Assembly (NCBI GenBank): GCA_936432065.2
Contig: OW386289.2
Span: 12,819,077-12,883,076, forward strand
Direction of reading: 5' to 3'
From: Rutpela maculata
Taxonomy: Eukaryota > Arthropoda > Insecta > Coleoptera > Cerambycidae
Length of the DNA stretch: 64,000 nt
Shown here: positions 45,455-57,246 of the stretch, one piece after another
How positions within the stretch are numbered: position 1 is the stretch's first letter
Layout of the letters: the number at the start of each line of letters is the position of its first letter
Notes under the pieces: generated by a model
Told to the model about the DNA's origin: nothing
The model's input: the letters and a program-made list of their open reading frames with translations, nothing else
Database searches by the model: none
Translations under genes and position numbers: made by a program

Positions 45455-46477
45455 TTAATTCATTTCGTTTTCAACGCATTTAGGTGCCCTCTTTCGTATT
45501 TGGGTGACGCCTAACCTCATTTCTTCCCTTAATCTTGCACCTGCTTCATTAAGGTGGTCACGGTTGGTTATTTCAATCACAAAAACTGGTCTTTCATTCG
45601 AAACCAGATATGAAACATGAAAATCAAGTGTGGAAACATCGCCTGCCACAATATTGGCCTATTTCTCCCAGTTCAACGACTAGGAAATGTTTGGTCTAAA
45701 AATTCCCTCACAGTAATTCGGTAATGAGCAGGACATCCGTCGTTTTGAAATATCAGGCTGCCTCTTACATTTAGATATATGTCGTCTAAGATATCTGGTA
45801 AATTATTCTGCAAAAACTCTAAACAACTGTCTCCATTTAAGTTATCTGGAAGATAATACGGACCAATGAAAGCTCTGCCAATTACCGCTGCCCATACATT
45901 CACACTGAACTTGTATTGAAAAAACGTTTGTTTTTTCATATGTGGGTTTTCGTCAGCATCAGCCCAGTAATGAAGATTGTGGAAATTTGTTATTCCTTCT
46001 CGAGAGAACTTCGACTCGTCTGTTCACAAAATACTTTTAAGAAAACGTTCATCTCCAGATCAGCATTCAACACAAAACGGCAAAAAACAAGTCTCCGTAT
46101 TGGGTTACCTTCTTGGAGTCCCTGAACAGGCGTGTAGTGGAATGAATGTTTTCCTTCAATCCTAAGAGTTGTCCAAACTTTTCATGTGGACAAATTCAGT
46201 TGACGAGCTACTTTTCCAATACTGCTGGTAGGATCTGCTTCGAAAGCCTCCAAAATTTGCTCATCTACTTTAGGACCATGTTGCACAATATGCATCCATT
46301 CCCTATGATGAATGTTACCCGTTTCACGTATACGTCGATATGTAACACCTGGACATTGGAAATTCTTCTTGTTGGAAATTGTTCCCGATAAAAATCCTTA
46401 GCTGCTGCTGGATTTCCGTCGGCTATTCCGTACATAAAGAGAATATTGGCATATTCTGCATTAGAAAAAGATGCCAT
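45455..46477 (-). pseudogene. Mariner-type transposase, decayed
   Basis: ATG at 46477 starts ASFSNAEYANILFMYGIADG, the family-type N-terminus, then DFYREQFPTRRISNVQVLH. The middle (46265-45940) is frameshifted but shows remnants such as DLEMNVFLK. It resumes with FSVNVWAAVIGRAFIGPYYL, FLQNNLPDILDD and the second Asp motif FQNDGCPAH, then breaks again. The W-P-x-R-S-P-D block is not intact. The end (45455-45649) is IEITNRDHLNEAGARLREEM. Not functional. Confidence 0.8.
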
Positions 46478-47032
46478 TGCAGAAAAATGTGACAATACTA
46501 TGAACAATTGAATAAAACAGCGTTTGACACAAGCGTTTAAATGTGTCACTGGTATCTAAGCAAAACAATTTTTTGCGTCTGGTCGCCTGATATATACCCT
46601 TTGTTTATTTTCATTTCTTGTGCACTGTACGTGTAAATACGTTTGATTTTATTTCAGTATGTCACAGACAGAAAATTGTCTTTAAATATTAGTAAATAAA
46701 ATCATCGATTTGCGGCTGAAAGAATTTATTATGATTTTGTTTAATATTGTTTCGTTATTAAAAATGTAATGTCTACAAATAAGTCTCTTTTTAATTTAGT
46801 GAACTATAATTCTCTCGTAACGTGACATATACCATTGGAAAGAGTATGCAATAGAGAAAAACTATTTGAATCTCTTGAAGTAGTGCCGCTTTTGAAAAAA
46901 TTTTGGTTAAAATATAAAAAAATCAAACCAATGTATTTTAACACATAAATTGTCCTACATAATTTTTATACCAATACTTCGGCATTTATTTTAGTACTGT
47001 TTCGACAAAGTGCATATTAAGAATATCTAAAA

Positions 47033-47319
47033 TAGTGATGGGCGATATATCACGAACTGTGATTTAATCACTGATATTAAGAAATCACAGGTAACGACTG
47101 TTAGTAAAGTTGGCAGAAAAGCGTGACGTGATCACGACTTTCCTTCCGTACTTCGTCCCTTGCCGTGGTTCAACCAAGACCAATATAATAATTAACAATT
47201 TCTCCCGTACGTCGTATTATGAAAGTCGTGATCACATCACGTTTTAAATTCACTGATATAAGAAAATCACAGTAACGATTTACGTTGTGATTGAAAAATC
47301 ACGATATCGCCCATCACTA
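47033..47319. mobile_element. hAT-type MITE with perfect 8-bp target duplication
   Basis: TAGTGATGGGCGATAT and ATATCGCCCATCACTA are the ends. ATCTAAAA flanks both sides (47025-47032, 47320-47327). The opposite mariner TIR at 45134-45145 shows the target uninterrupted. The interior has inverted ACGTGATCACGACTTTC / GAAAGTCGTGATCACATCACG. Confidence 0.93.
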
Positions 47320-47745
47320 ATCTAAAAAACTATTTAAGAAAGCTTGAAAGTATTAAGTATCATAAAATAACATGTATTAGTAACAACTCAACTATTTCGC
47401 AAAAATATCTAAAAATACCGATATCTCATAAACGGTAAGACTTTGCATAAGGGCAAATATGGTCATATAGGTTCTAAACGACCCCCACTATCACCCAGTG
47501 AAAACTTTCTATCGATGTACCAAACACCTTGTATACATATTACACACACACACACACGGCGAAAATTTTTCGATATTTCTTTTCAGGATGTGAAAAAGAT
47601 ATCTTTAACAATATTTTTTAACGAGAATAGGAATATACTTTGAAAGCAAATAGTCATACTTCAACAAAATTATCTAGTTTATATGACTATGTCAGTTAAA
47701 TAGGGGAGACTGCAATAGTAAAGTAATATGACTTTATTACTTAAG

Positions 47746-48104
47746 GATAGGATTTTGCAGAGTGAGAGGGAAATATGCGTTTATTTTCGATTTATTATAA
47801 ATATTACAAAAAACCGAACATATATAACCTATAAAATTATTTTAGATACTTGCTATTGTTCTTATATATTTTTTTTTATTGCAAATTTCTGTTGTACTTG
47901 AATACCGTAGTTTATCAATGAAAATTTCACTATTAAAGTATGGCATTTACCTATATACGAAATTTATGATAAAAACTGTACATTGTTGTAATCTTTATAG
48001 CGAAGGGAAATATCTGAAACTATTTTAAAGATTATACATTCCATTTATGATTTTTTAAATATTAATAATATACCGAAAACAAACGCACTCTGCAAAATCC
48101 TATC
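47746..48104. mobile_element. 359-bp MITE with GATAGGATTTTGCAGAGTG ends
   Basis: Left GATAGGATTTTGCAGAGTG mirrors right CACTCTGCAAAATCCTATC exactly, 19 bp, and GCGTTTATTTTCG mirrors CGAAAACAAACGC further in. Non-coding, superfamily not determined. Confidence 0.8.
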
Positions 48105-49495
48105 AGCTAAAATGACAGTGTTGTAGCTCTGCCATTTTCTAAGCAGATTAAAGATTGTTTTTTTTTAAAATTACGCGTTATTTCTGCACAAAATATTAGG
48201 TGAAAACTTTTGACCACACAAGACCACTTTTGACATTATTTCGATTCGATGCATTTGAGAATTTAAGAAAAAATAAAATACTGGATTTGTTTATAAGAAA
48301 TTTTAGGGTTGAAACAGAAAAACCAGTCAGGTTTTTTCCCTATGTGTAAAACAAATCTCGAAAAGTTAAAATTAAGTCCTTCGAAATCACGATAACTGCG
48401 TTTGTCAACTTCGATTGTTAAATAAAAAAAAACACACTAAAGTTACGCAAACTAGGATCTATAATCTGTGTGAAAATATTAATTGATATCAATTGCAAAT
48501 GCAACTGCGATTCAAAAGTTCGTAAAACGCTGTTTTTCTCACAAGACGACTGGCATTTTAACCGAAATACAAAATAAATGATAACCTTTGTTGTGAAATA
48601 TACGCATTTATGTTTTATTTTTCGGTAATTTCATGTTGTAGGCGTTTTAATGTTGAACTATTTGACAGATGACGAACGTTCTCTGTATTTAACGTACTTG
48701 CATGAGCGCCAACCTGAGGTCAAGCTAATAAAAATCCTTTTTTAAATCGGGCAACACTTAAAAAGGTGCATTTTTGGTAACTCGTATAAAGTAAGCCACA
48801 GTGTAGGCGTTCCTTGAAAGTAAAACAAGTGAAGCAACAAGTGGATTTTTTTGGTAATGTTCACAAAAGAAATGTGAATTAGTAGAGGCGCCGTACTCAA
48901 TGTGTATGTCAAGGAATTCTGGAATTATGGCTTCTTTTTTAGATACTTACTGATCGTACCAAAACGCAAATAAAAGATTTCTTTTATGCAAACTATAGAC
49001 ATTTAAATCATTTGCCACCTTTTTTAGTTTGCGTAAATATAAGAATAAAAAAAAAATACATACAACTTCACCAATAAATACGTACATATATAAAACTCCC
49101 AAAATTATTATAACAATAACTTAACAGAAGGTATAAAATATTCGAGACAGCAGTATTAAATATAGACAAAGAAAATATTACACTCAAATTAATTTGGGAG
49201 CGGCAGATTAGCTAAAATCGTTTTTTAGCATGCAATGGAAAGTGTGAGTTTTGCTCAGAAATTGATGGATCATCTAATCTACGTAAAATTCGTTCGAACC
49301 TGAGAAACATACTGTATATTATCTGCACATCTTCATACTTTTGTGTGCTTAACTAAATACTTTAGTAACATTTTGCTTTAAAATTAATATAAAACAGTTT
49401 ATGGCGATCATCCCATATGCCGAATATAGCCCAGTTTCAACAGGAGATATTTTTGAGTAAATCGTTAGAATTGTCTTTTGTTTCCATGGCATACC
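48105..49495. other. Non-coding stretch, nothing recognised
   Basis: AT-rich, no gene, no repeat partner seen in the window. Confidence 0.4.
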
Positions 49496-50125
49496 TAAAA
49501 ACCGCTGCCCAAGGAATCACTACTTCCACATCTAGATTTTCTATCCAAGTCACTCACAACGAAAAAATTTTGTATGTGGAAATAATTCTTTATGAAACTT
49601 TAATAATATAATATTTGAAATCCTCTACCCCAAAAACCCATAAAACGATACCCCACATCGGTAGTGTGGTGGGGTGGTTATAGGGGGTTGATAGTGGGGG
49701 TGGATGAAGTAGAAAAATATTTTGAGGTTTCTGGTTCTTGTACACATACTAAATCACAATTTTTTTCATCCCCTTTAATAATGGGGTGGGGGTGGTAATA
49801 AAGGTGGCTAATGCTGAAAATTTTTTTGAGACCTTAGCTTCTCTTGTATATACTAAATACCAATTTTATGGACTGCTTGACTTACCTATTTACTCCAAAT
49901 TACCCCAAATTTACCCCAATTTACCCCTCAACCCTTCGACGGAACAAGATGAAAATATAATCTAGTTCCAGATCTCGTTAAAGTACATATGTGTACCAAA
50001 TTTCAAGTCAATATCTTAAACGGTTCCAGAGTAAACGTGCGCACAAAAATAGTTACAGACAGACAGACCGACAGACAGAAATTTTTTTTCGCTCAAACTT
50101 AAAATCTCGACGTTTCATGACATTC
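49496..50125 (-). repeat. Element family S, copy 3
   Basis: AAAAACCGCTGCCCAAGG at the start, CCCCACATCGGTAGTG, GGGGTGGGGGTGG, TACCCCAAATTTACCCC, a GACAGACAGACCGACAG block and CGACGTTTCATGACATTCTA at the end. The TACTTCCAC terminal ~45 bp are missing. It is the best uninterrupted copy on this strand. Confidence 0.85.
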
Positions 50126-50945
50126 TACTAAATCCGGTTAGTTTCTCTCTGTTTTCCAGCATCCTACAGATGTAGTATCTCGCAACCCCGTGGGGGCGGT
50201 TTTCAAGCACAGCGTCGAACATAGTCTAGTTTCTTCTCTCTTCAACACAACGCAGGTGTTTCGAATTTTTATAGAAGTCACTATAACTTTTTATAGTCAA
50301 ACATTACATAGGGGGTAGTTTTCACACCCTCTGAGGGTTGACACTGTAGAATGTTGATGGTACGTATGTTTCTAATTCTATTTTAGAGTACTACGCAATT
50401 TCAGCCAATCGTAGCATCCATGAAAATAGAAATCCTGTTGCATTTTACGTTTTTTCTTGTTTTTCTCGTATCCTTTAAACTTGGGGGTGGTTGTTCTCAA
50501 CTCTATAGGGGCAGTTTATGAAGATTGCGTCGGATCTGATGCAGTTTCTTATCACTTTAACAAAACTTAGACATTTTGAGCTTTTTCAGCAGTCATTGCT
50601 GTTTTGGATCGATTTTTTTATATATGGGGGCTAGTTTTCGCCCCTCCCTGGGGGTTTGTTTCATATCTATTGTATGTACGCTGCTGTTTAACTTTAATTT
50701 GTATAATTCCATTGATTAAGATGTAACAACTCTTCTCGTAGCTTAATATTCTTTTTACCCCATTTCAAGGATGTTTTTTGGCTCTAGCTAATGATTTTGG
50801 GGATGTACTATTCTTTTTGACCTCGGATTCGTATTCAGCGACCGAAAACACATAGGAATACATGGGTCTGGTTTGCTGCTTTGAACTTTTTTTTTGTGGG
50901 GCCGTGTTATTAATACAAACGGTACTTTTAATCCTCATGCCGCAT
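50126..50945. repeat. Degenerate repeat region with GGGGGT.GTTTTC pieces
   Basis: GTGGGGGCGGTTTTCA (50190), GGGGGTAGTTTTCACACCC (50310), GGGGGTGGTTGTTCTC (50483) and GGGGGCTAGTTTTCGCCCC (50625) recur at 120-175-bp intervals. The last part (GACCTCGGATTCGTATTCAG, 50819) matches 10890. No coding sequence. Confidence 0.55.
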
Positions 50946-51945
50946 CTGCGGCATTTAAATACAGACTGTTAGGCATCTAGGCAAGCGGCTACGTCTCCCG
51001 ATGCGATAGGGGTGATTGACGTCACGCATCTATAACACGAAAGCGCCACGCATTGATGCTCTTGATTAATTTTAAAGCCTATGGAGACCCTAGAAAATTT
51101 TTTTTTACATTTCCCTCTAGAATTAAAAGATCTTTCAGAAAATGTAATAAAAAAATGCTAAATGAGTCCATTGTAGAAGGTATTTACATAACTTTCCAAC
51201 TTGTATCATTCGGGAGCATATGGTACCTCATTTTATTTCCTTTGGCGCTCAGAGCATTAGCCAATCTTTTTAATTTATATCTTTTAGAAAATTTTAAACA
51301 CGATATCTTGACATTTCACCTGAGAAATATAAGTTGTCACCTTGTACGCTGACCCCGCATAATTTATTGCACTTTGAAAATGAATGATTTATGTAATTAC
51401 AAAATATTTTCTTGTGTCGTTCGCAAAAGGTAATAAATAATATTTTCTTAAATTCTGCTATTATCCAATTTGTTGCAATACCACTTTATTATAGTATAAA
51501 TAAATTGTAAGGCACATTAACCATAATTTCAATGTACAAGGACAATAGGCACGACAGGACCATAATATATGCATCAGACATCAACGCAATTATATAATAC
51601 ACAACCGAAACCCACACACATAAATATTTAGTGCCCGATTGGAAAAGCATTTCTCGAAACAATGTACCGTTTAATACTATAAATTCCGATAATAAAACAA
51701 TAGCAAGTTATTTAGAGCTCAGTCCTAACCAGTTTACATAAAGCAATATGGTTCCACTTCATGTGTGACAAATAATAATTGTATCAGTTTCATTTAAATC
51801 AAATAATGATTCTATTTATAGGACTTAAACTTGGTATTCTTCGACCTACACTTCTTCGCAGAATAAACGCATATGTGTAGGATGCAATGTATTTCCTAAT
51901 CTTAAAAAGGTTTAAGCTAGATAGATCTTCTAGTATCATAGCCCA
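50946..51945. other. Non-coding stretch, nothing recognised
   Basis: A small GC-richer patch at 50940-51050 (GCGGCTACGTCTCCCGATGC) and AT-rich DNA. The open frame at 51053-51352 shows no motif. Confidence 0.4.
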
Positions 51946-52601
51946 GTCGATGAAGTTATTTACCTACAAAAACTTGCAAAATTTTTTTTTTTTTTTAATG
52001 AGTTCGTGAAAATGTGTAGAATAATATCCTGAAAAGTTTACATTTCGCTCGGATGCAGTACATAAAGAAAAAGTGAAAACAAAATTTTTTTCATCCATTT
52101 TTTCAAAATTTTGAAATTGAGTATTTATGAACAAAAAATGTCCTAACAAAATTTATCGCTAAAACCACGGTTTTCCCGGAAAAAAATAGTCAAGTGTAAC
52201 ATTATAACTCGGAGCGAGATCCATGCGTGCGCGCGCTTGAATACGCATGACTGTGATACCGACGCACTGAATTACATGTGACTAAATCAGAATTTGTTCA
52301 ATTTATATGAGTGTTGGTTCATTTAAAAGATGGAAATTGTAGCTTTCTGATGCTTTTTTCTTTTAAATAATACGAGCGAAGGATGGATGGGAAAAATATA
52401 CTTATATATATTATCACGCCTGAACTGAATCGTCGCAATAAAAAATACAGAAAAAATTAAATCCCTTCAATGAGAACTGTTAAAAAGTATGTACACTTTA
52501 TGATTGTTATGGTTTATTAAGTTGTAGTAATGTGAATTAACAAAAAAGTGCATCTCAAATCATTTTAAGTACCTTGCTTGATGATTTTCTTGATAAATAT
52601 A

Positions 52602-54651
52602 CAGTGTGTCCCAGGATAGATGTAACAAGAGGTGTAATGGACCAAAAATTTTGGAATTTTGGAATGGTATTTGGGGATTGAGTCCTGCTTGTTGTAAAAC
52701 TAAAGTCTACCAAAAATGACTTGATTTGGTGTTCTACAGGGTGTTTTATAAGCAAAGTTGTAAAAATCACCACTAATAAAGTACCTTTATTTTTCAAAAT
52801 AAAAAATTCCGCTAAGAAAAGTTATTTAGAATGCAATTTTATACCTCTGCATATTTAAAGTTGTGTAGGAGCAAATGTTAATCATCTCAAAAAGTAGGCT
52901 ATTGGTAAATAAAAAATTGAATATACGAGATGTAAGAAGGTATACTGTTAATCGAACTAATTGTAAAACAAGAAACAATTACTAACAGAAGATTAATGAG
53001 GTTTAAAAATTATAACAAGTAATAAATGTCAAAAACATAACAGATTCACAAACAAATTAATTATTGACCAATACAAAACAATGTTTACAATTTTTTTATT
53101 ATTCGATGTAGCTACCACCCACATCCACACACATTTCGATCCTTCGCCTGAAGTCCTTAAAACTGTTTCGAATATGATCTAACGGTATGGAGTTTATGGC
53201 ATTTGTAATTCTCTGCTTCAATACTGCCACGTCGTTAGGAAGTGGTTCAGCGTAAACCAACTGCTTGAGGCGACCCCATAAAAAGAAATCCAATATTGAT
53301 AGGTCTGAGGATCTCGCCGGCCACTTGATCGGTCCATTCCTGGCAATCCAATTTTCTCCAAAATTTAAATTCAACCACCGATTAACCATTTCTGTGGAGT
53401 GGCCAGGGCAACCATCATGTTGAAAATGAATTAAAGGCATATCTCTTAAAATATTTAAATGTTTTTCAGAAAATTTTTCAAGAAGCTGTAAATAAGTGTG
53501 CTGGTTTAACCTTCCCTCAATGAAATGAGGTCCAGTAACTCCAACGTGATAAGAAACGGCACACCACACATTCACTTTTTTATAATAATGTCTTCTACAA
53601 TGAATTCTAAAATTTGGATTTTCAGAAGCCCAAAACCGACAATTCTGAGATGGAACAACACCATTGGTTGTGAATGTGGATTCATCTGAGAAAATTATGA
53701 AATGATGAAAAAATTTCTCTTCCATGATTTTTTCTCCAATGGTGAAACAAAAATCCAACCTACGGCCGTCATCTCCCTCTTCAAGCGTATGTTTATAATT
53801 TGCTTTATATGCCCTAATTTTCTTTGCCTTGTAAATTCTTTGAAGTTCAGACTTGCTAATATTAATAAGAGCTGATCTCTCTCTTAGTGGCATCCTAAGA
53901 TTTTCTATAACAGAGGCATGAGCCTCAACATTATCTTCATCATATGCTTTTATTTTTCTTTTCATGTTAAGAACACTACCAGTAGCCAGAAACTTTTTAA
54001 TTATTCTCATAGCCTGAGTACGTGACAAAGCAGTGTTTGGAAATTTCAAATTAAATTGGCCTACCACTTCTCTTAGCGAGTTTTCACCGCCAATTCCGTA
54101 GCATTGCACAATATAAATTTTTTCACGCACTGTGGGTATCATTTTCACTTAATTTTTTTATGCTTGGTTCGTTAATTTGAAACAGAAATTAAGGATAATA
54201 TTGACTACGTTTGACAGATATGGCAATAATAAATGATAAATGTATATCTACTGCTTTTCTCATAGTCTACTTTTAGCTTCTACATTACTTTAAATATTAA
54301 TTCACAAAAAATAATTTCTATGCCGTTTTAATTGAATGGTTCAAAATAAAATACTAATTTATTGAAAAAATGGGAAGTTTCAAAAGAATAATTTTATATT
54401 CCTGAAATTTGGTATAGAGGTATAAAATTGCATTCTAAATAACTTTTCTTAGTGGAATTTTTTCATATTTTGAAAAATAAAGGTACTTTATTAGTGGCGA
54501 TTTTTACAACTTTGCTTATAAAACACCCTGTAACTCACCAAATCAAGTCATTTTTGGTATACAAGCAGGACTCAATCCCCAAATACCATGTCAAAATTCC
54601 AAAATTTTTGGTCCATTAGACCTCTTGTTACATCTATCCTGGGACACACTG
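52602..54651. mobile_element. Apparently intact mariner-type transposon, 2.05 kb
   Basis: CAGTGTGTCCCAGGATAG after TA (52600-52601) and CTATCCTGGGACACACTG before TA (54652-54653). TIRs of about 240 bp (52602-52850 and 54416-54651) differ at few positions. They contain a second internal CAGGGTGTTTTATAAGCAAA set. The minus-strand transposase is complete. The empty target is visible in element U copy A at about 34010-34022. Confidence 0.93.
53099..54148 (-). CDS. Mariner-type transposase, full length (349 aa)
   Basis: Cuts and pastes the surrounding element at TA sites in the nucleus. The single uninterrupted frame starts at ATG 54148, 268 bp inside the right TIR's inner edge, and ends at 53099. 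Residues ~5-60 form the DNA-binding HTH region (REVVGQFNLKFPNTALSRTQ, AMRIIKKF), and ~85-115 a second helical region (SALINISKSELQRIYKAKK). The catalytic triad by my count is D155 (IIFSDESTFTTNG), D245 (HFQHDGCPGH) and D282 (WPARSSDLSILDFFLWG), with 36 residues between the last two. VNVWCAV at ~192 and RRRIEMCVDVGG near the end are family features. The Ser before D282 replaces a usual Pro. Length matches mariner transposases (about 340-350). No intron is needed, unlike the relative at 16994. Likely young, possibly active. Confidence 0.92.
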   Translation of the reverse strand: MKMIPTVREKIYIVQCYGIGGENSLREVVGQFNLKFPNTALSRTQAMRIIKKFLATGSVLNMKRKIKAYDEDNVEAHASVIENLRMPLRERSALINISKSELQRIYKAKKIRAYKANYKHTLEEGDDGRRLDFCFTIGEKIMEEKFFHHFIIFSDESTFTTNGVVPSQNCRFWASENPNFRIHCRRHYYKKVNVWCAVSYHVGVTGPHFIEGRLNQHTYLQLLEKFSEKHLNILRDMPLIHFQHDGCPGHSTEMVNRWLNLNFGENWIARNGPIKWPARSSDLSILDFFLWGRLKQLVYAEPLPNDVAVLKQRITNAINSIPLDHIRNSFKDFRRRIEMCVDVGGSYIE

Positions 54652-55070
54652 TATATATTGGAGGCTATAACTTGCCGATAACTTGCCCCTTGAAAAAAAT
54701 GAAATAAAATATCACTATTTAGGAAAAAATGTATACTTTTCGAATGTTCAAACACAAATCCGTTTACTTGTGTGCATTTTTTCGAAAATATGATCAATCA
54801 GATCATGATAATAAATTGCGATTTTCTTGATCTTATCCTTATAACTATGAAAATATCTTTGATTGTTTTGAATATAAATTCTAGTACTTTTCCAATACAT
54901 TAACAAACGTATAAGGAATCCATTGGATATAGCTGAAATGTGGATAGGTGTACCTGTAATAAATATAATACAGTAAAGGCACGTAAAAATTCATGCGAGC
55001 GATTCAGCGGCTATGTGTGGTGTCTGTGTGTGTATGCGTTCGTATTATATCTTTTCCCTCTATACTTGCT

Positions 55071-55545
55071 ATTTATAGAATAGAATAAAATAGAATAAGT
55101 TTTTATTTTTGCAAAAAATGTATAGAAATTGTACAAAAATAAACAGTTAAGTCACAGAAACTTAGTAAAAGGTTTGTTCGTGACTCCTGTAATATTTACA
55201 CTTGGTGATAGGGCAGTAATAACATTACATACAAAAAGTTTCTAAAAAACAATAAAATAGTACTTACAACTAAAGTAAATCTAAATGAAATAATACAAGG
55301 TACATTCTTACAATAAAATAATCTAAAGTGTTGAGTTACTAATTTTACAAGTTTCTTAAATACAATAGTACTTTTTACTAAAGTAAAATTGAAAATAAAA
55401 TTCTTACACTAAAATAATATAAGGTTTTTAAGTAATTTACTATTTAAACAAGTTAGGGTATTCTATAATGACAAAAATGTAGGACGCTAGATAAATATGT
55501 GATCAAGATTTAAATTTGAATTTTTAATCTACATTTTAATTTTTT
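55071..55545 (-). mobile_element. Insertion in element U copy B, probable LINE 3' end
   Basis: 475 bp absent from copy A at the same point. On the minus strand it ends in a CTTATTCTATTTTATTCTAT tail, a simple-repeat tail like that of the LINE at 27-1350. AT-rich, no frame. Class inferred from the tail only. Confidence 0.5.
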
Positions 55546-56012
55546 TACTGTATAAAATACATTGAGAAAAATGATAAAAACGTGTAACCAGAAAGAGAAA
55601 AAGCTTTATTTTACTCGTTAGAACTGCTAAGAATTTTTGGAGGTTCCATAGTATGCATTTAACCGTGCGCTTGGCCGCGTAGAGTGACAAAGTTACTTCA
55701 CTATTTTTTTTCAGGAATACCGTGGCTTTAGTGATAAATTTCATTATAACATTTTTTGTTCAGAAACACGTGTTCTATCCACTTGTATTTTTTATTTTTT
55801 CCTATCTGACTTAATTTCAAAATTTTGAAGAAATGGATGGAAAAATTTTTTTTCACTTTTCTTCTGTTCTGCATCCGAGCGGAATGTAAACTTTTCAGGA
55901 TATTATTCTATATTCTTTCACGAACTCATTAAAAAATATATATTCATTTGGCAAGTTTTATAGGTTTCACTATAAAATGTTCTCTGTCGTCTGGGCTACC
56001 AGTTCTTGCGGC

Positions 56013-56478
56013 TTTTTTTGTAACTTTTCCTATTTTATATACCTATTTCATTTTACCAAATAGGTATATTATAACCGAATAAACATTTTTAATAATCATC
56101 ATAGAAAGAAAATGCAGAAATCCGTTTCATAATATGCTGAACTCAAATATCAAATAAAAAAGTCTGTGTGCATAGATCGTTCCTTGTAAACACGATAATT
56201 CAAATTTGAATTTTAGTTCAAATTAGGAACATATGTAAATTAGCATGGTGGAAAAAATCCCTTTGAAATTGGGCCATGTCCATTTAATAGTAAAATGTTA
56301 CTAAGGTTTTTTGATTAAACAGTGATATTCAAACATTATCCTAATTAGAATGGATGGTAGATCATTGTCTTATTTCTTGCAATATAGAAATTAAGAAAGC
56401 TTATTTTTTAAAAACTTATAATTAAACGTGTTAGGATAGCTGATTGAAGCTCATTGCATAGCCATTCATTTTACAACA
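56013..56478. other. Non-coding stretch, nothing recognised
   Basis: AT-rich, no partner seen. Confidence 0.4.
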
Positions 56479-56519
56479 GTGGCAGACGTGTTTCGCCTTC
56501 CCAGGCTCATCAGTGCCAC
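56479..56519 (-). ncRNA. Hammerhead ribozyme motif, minus strand, minimal type I
   Basis: Read on the minus strand: stem I GTGGCA/TGCCAC, CTGATGA, stem II GCC-TGGGAA-GGC, GAAA, a two-pair stem III (AC...GT) and GTC at the cleavage site. All invariant core bases are kept. Stem III is extremely short, as in other minimal metazoan hammerheads that are thought to work as dimers. Confidence 0.75.
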
Positions 56520-57246
56520 ACGGTAGAGAAAGAATAAAAATACAGGCGCTTCAACCAATACTCCATATGTGAAGGGTGACCACTAAGCACTAATGGTATA
56601 GTTACCTCCATCGAAATAGTGATAAACGTACCGCCTATCTAAGCGGTGTTGTTGAGAGGCAAGGAGTGTAGAACGCAGAGCCGGTTTTAACTATTTTGAT
56701 CGCTCATTTACTTTTTATAATATTACACTTTCATTATCCCCCAAAGCACTGCTATAAATTGGTAACAAAACTTACTAAAATTATTTTCAAAAACACATTA
56801 CCAAATAAAGAAATATCAAGTAATTATCGAATTAGGTATATTTTCACCCCGACAGTATAAGCTCGACTGGGGTGTCCGGTCTAATTGCGACCCTGGCTAA
56901 ACAAGACACTCATAAGTTTACGTCAATAGGATACGTCAGATGAATGGCGGGTATCTGTAGTGAGAGAGAATCTCACTTAATATAAAAGTGGAGTAAAGAC
57001 GGGAGATCTACTTGTCGGCCTATGGCGGCCTATTCATTCGTCTCGCCCCGCATTACGTCATAACTCCGATCACTATTAAGATTCTTTCAACTATACCATC
57101 TATGCAAGATGGTAAAGATTGCTCAGAAGTAAATGTTTTGCAAAGTTCGTCTACCTTGCATAGATGGCACCGTTAGTGCCTAGTGGTCACACTCCACACA
57201 TGGAGTATTGGTTGAAGTGCCTGTATTTTCATTGTTTCTCTACCGT

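Larger units (their letters stand above)
44925..47531. mobile_element. Mariner-type element with ~430-bp TIRs, decayed, hit by a MITE
   Basis: CAGGGTGTTTGGTACATCG after TA (44923-44924), ending CGATGTACCAAACACCTTG before TA (47532-47533). TIRs are 44925-45368 and 46808-47531 once the MITE at 47033-47319 is removed. A broken minus-strand transposase lies between. The element abuts the previous one with only the two TA dinucleotides between them. Confidence 0.88.
51946..56012 (-). mobile_element. Unnamed TIR element U, copy B (split by mariner and a second insert)
   Basis: Reverse-oriented relative of 33125-35440. Copy-B parts are 51946-52601, 54652-55070 and 55546-56012. Terminal landmarks AGTCGATGAAG (51946), AATGAGTTCGTGAAAATGTG (51999) and CGACAGAGAAC complement near 55985. 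The second insertion is the mariner at 52602-54651, with TA duplicated; the third is at 55071-55545. Confidence 0.8.

Noticed and set aside
51053..51352. 99-codon frame with a hydrophobic segment
   Set aside because: No recognisable domain and composition follows the local AT bias.
55529..55744. 71-codon minus-strand frame resembling one at 33410-33540
   Set aside because: Both are the same non-coding stretch of element U read in chance frames.
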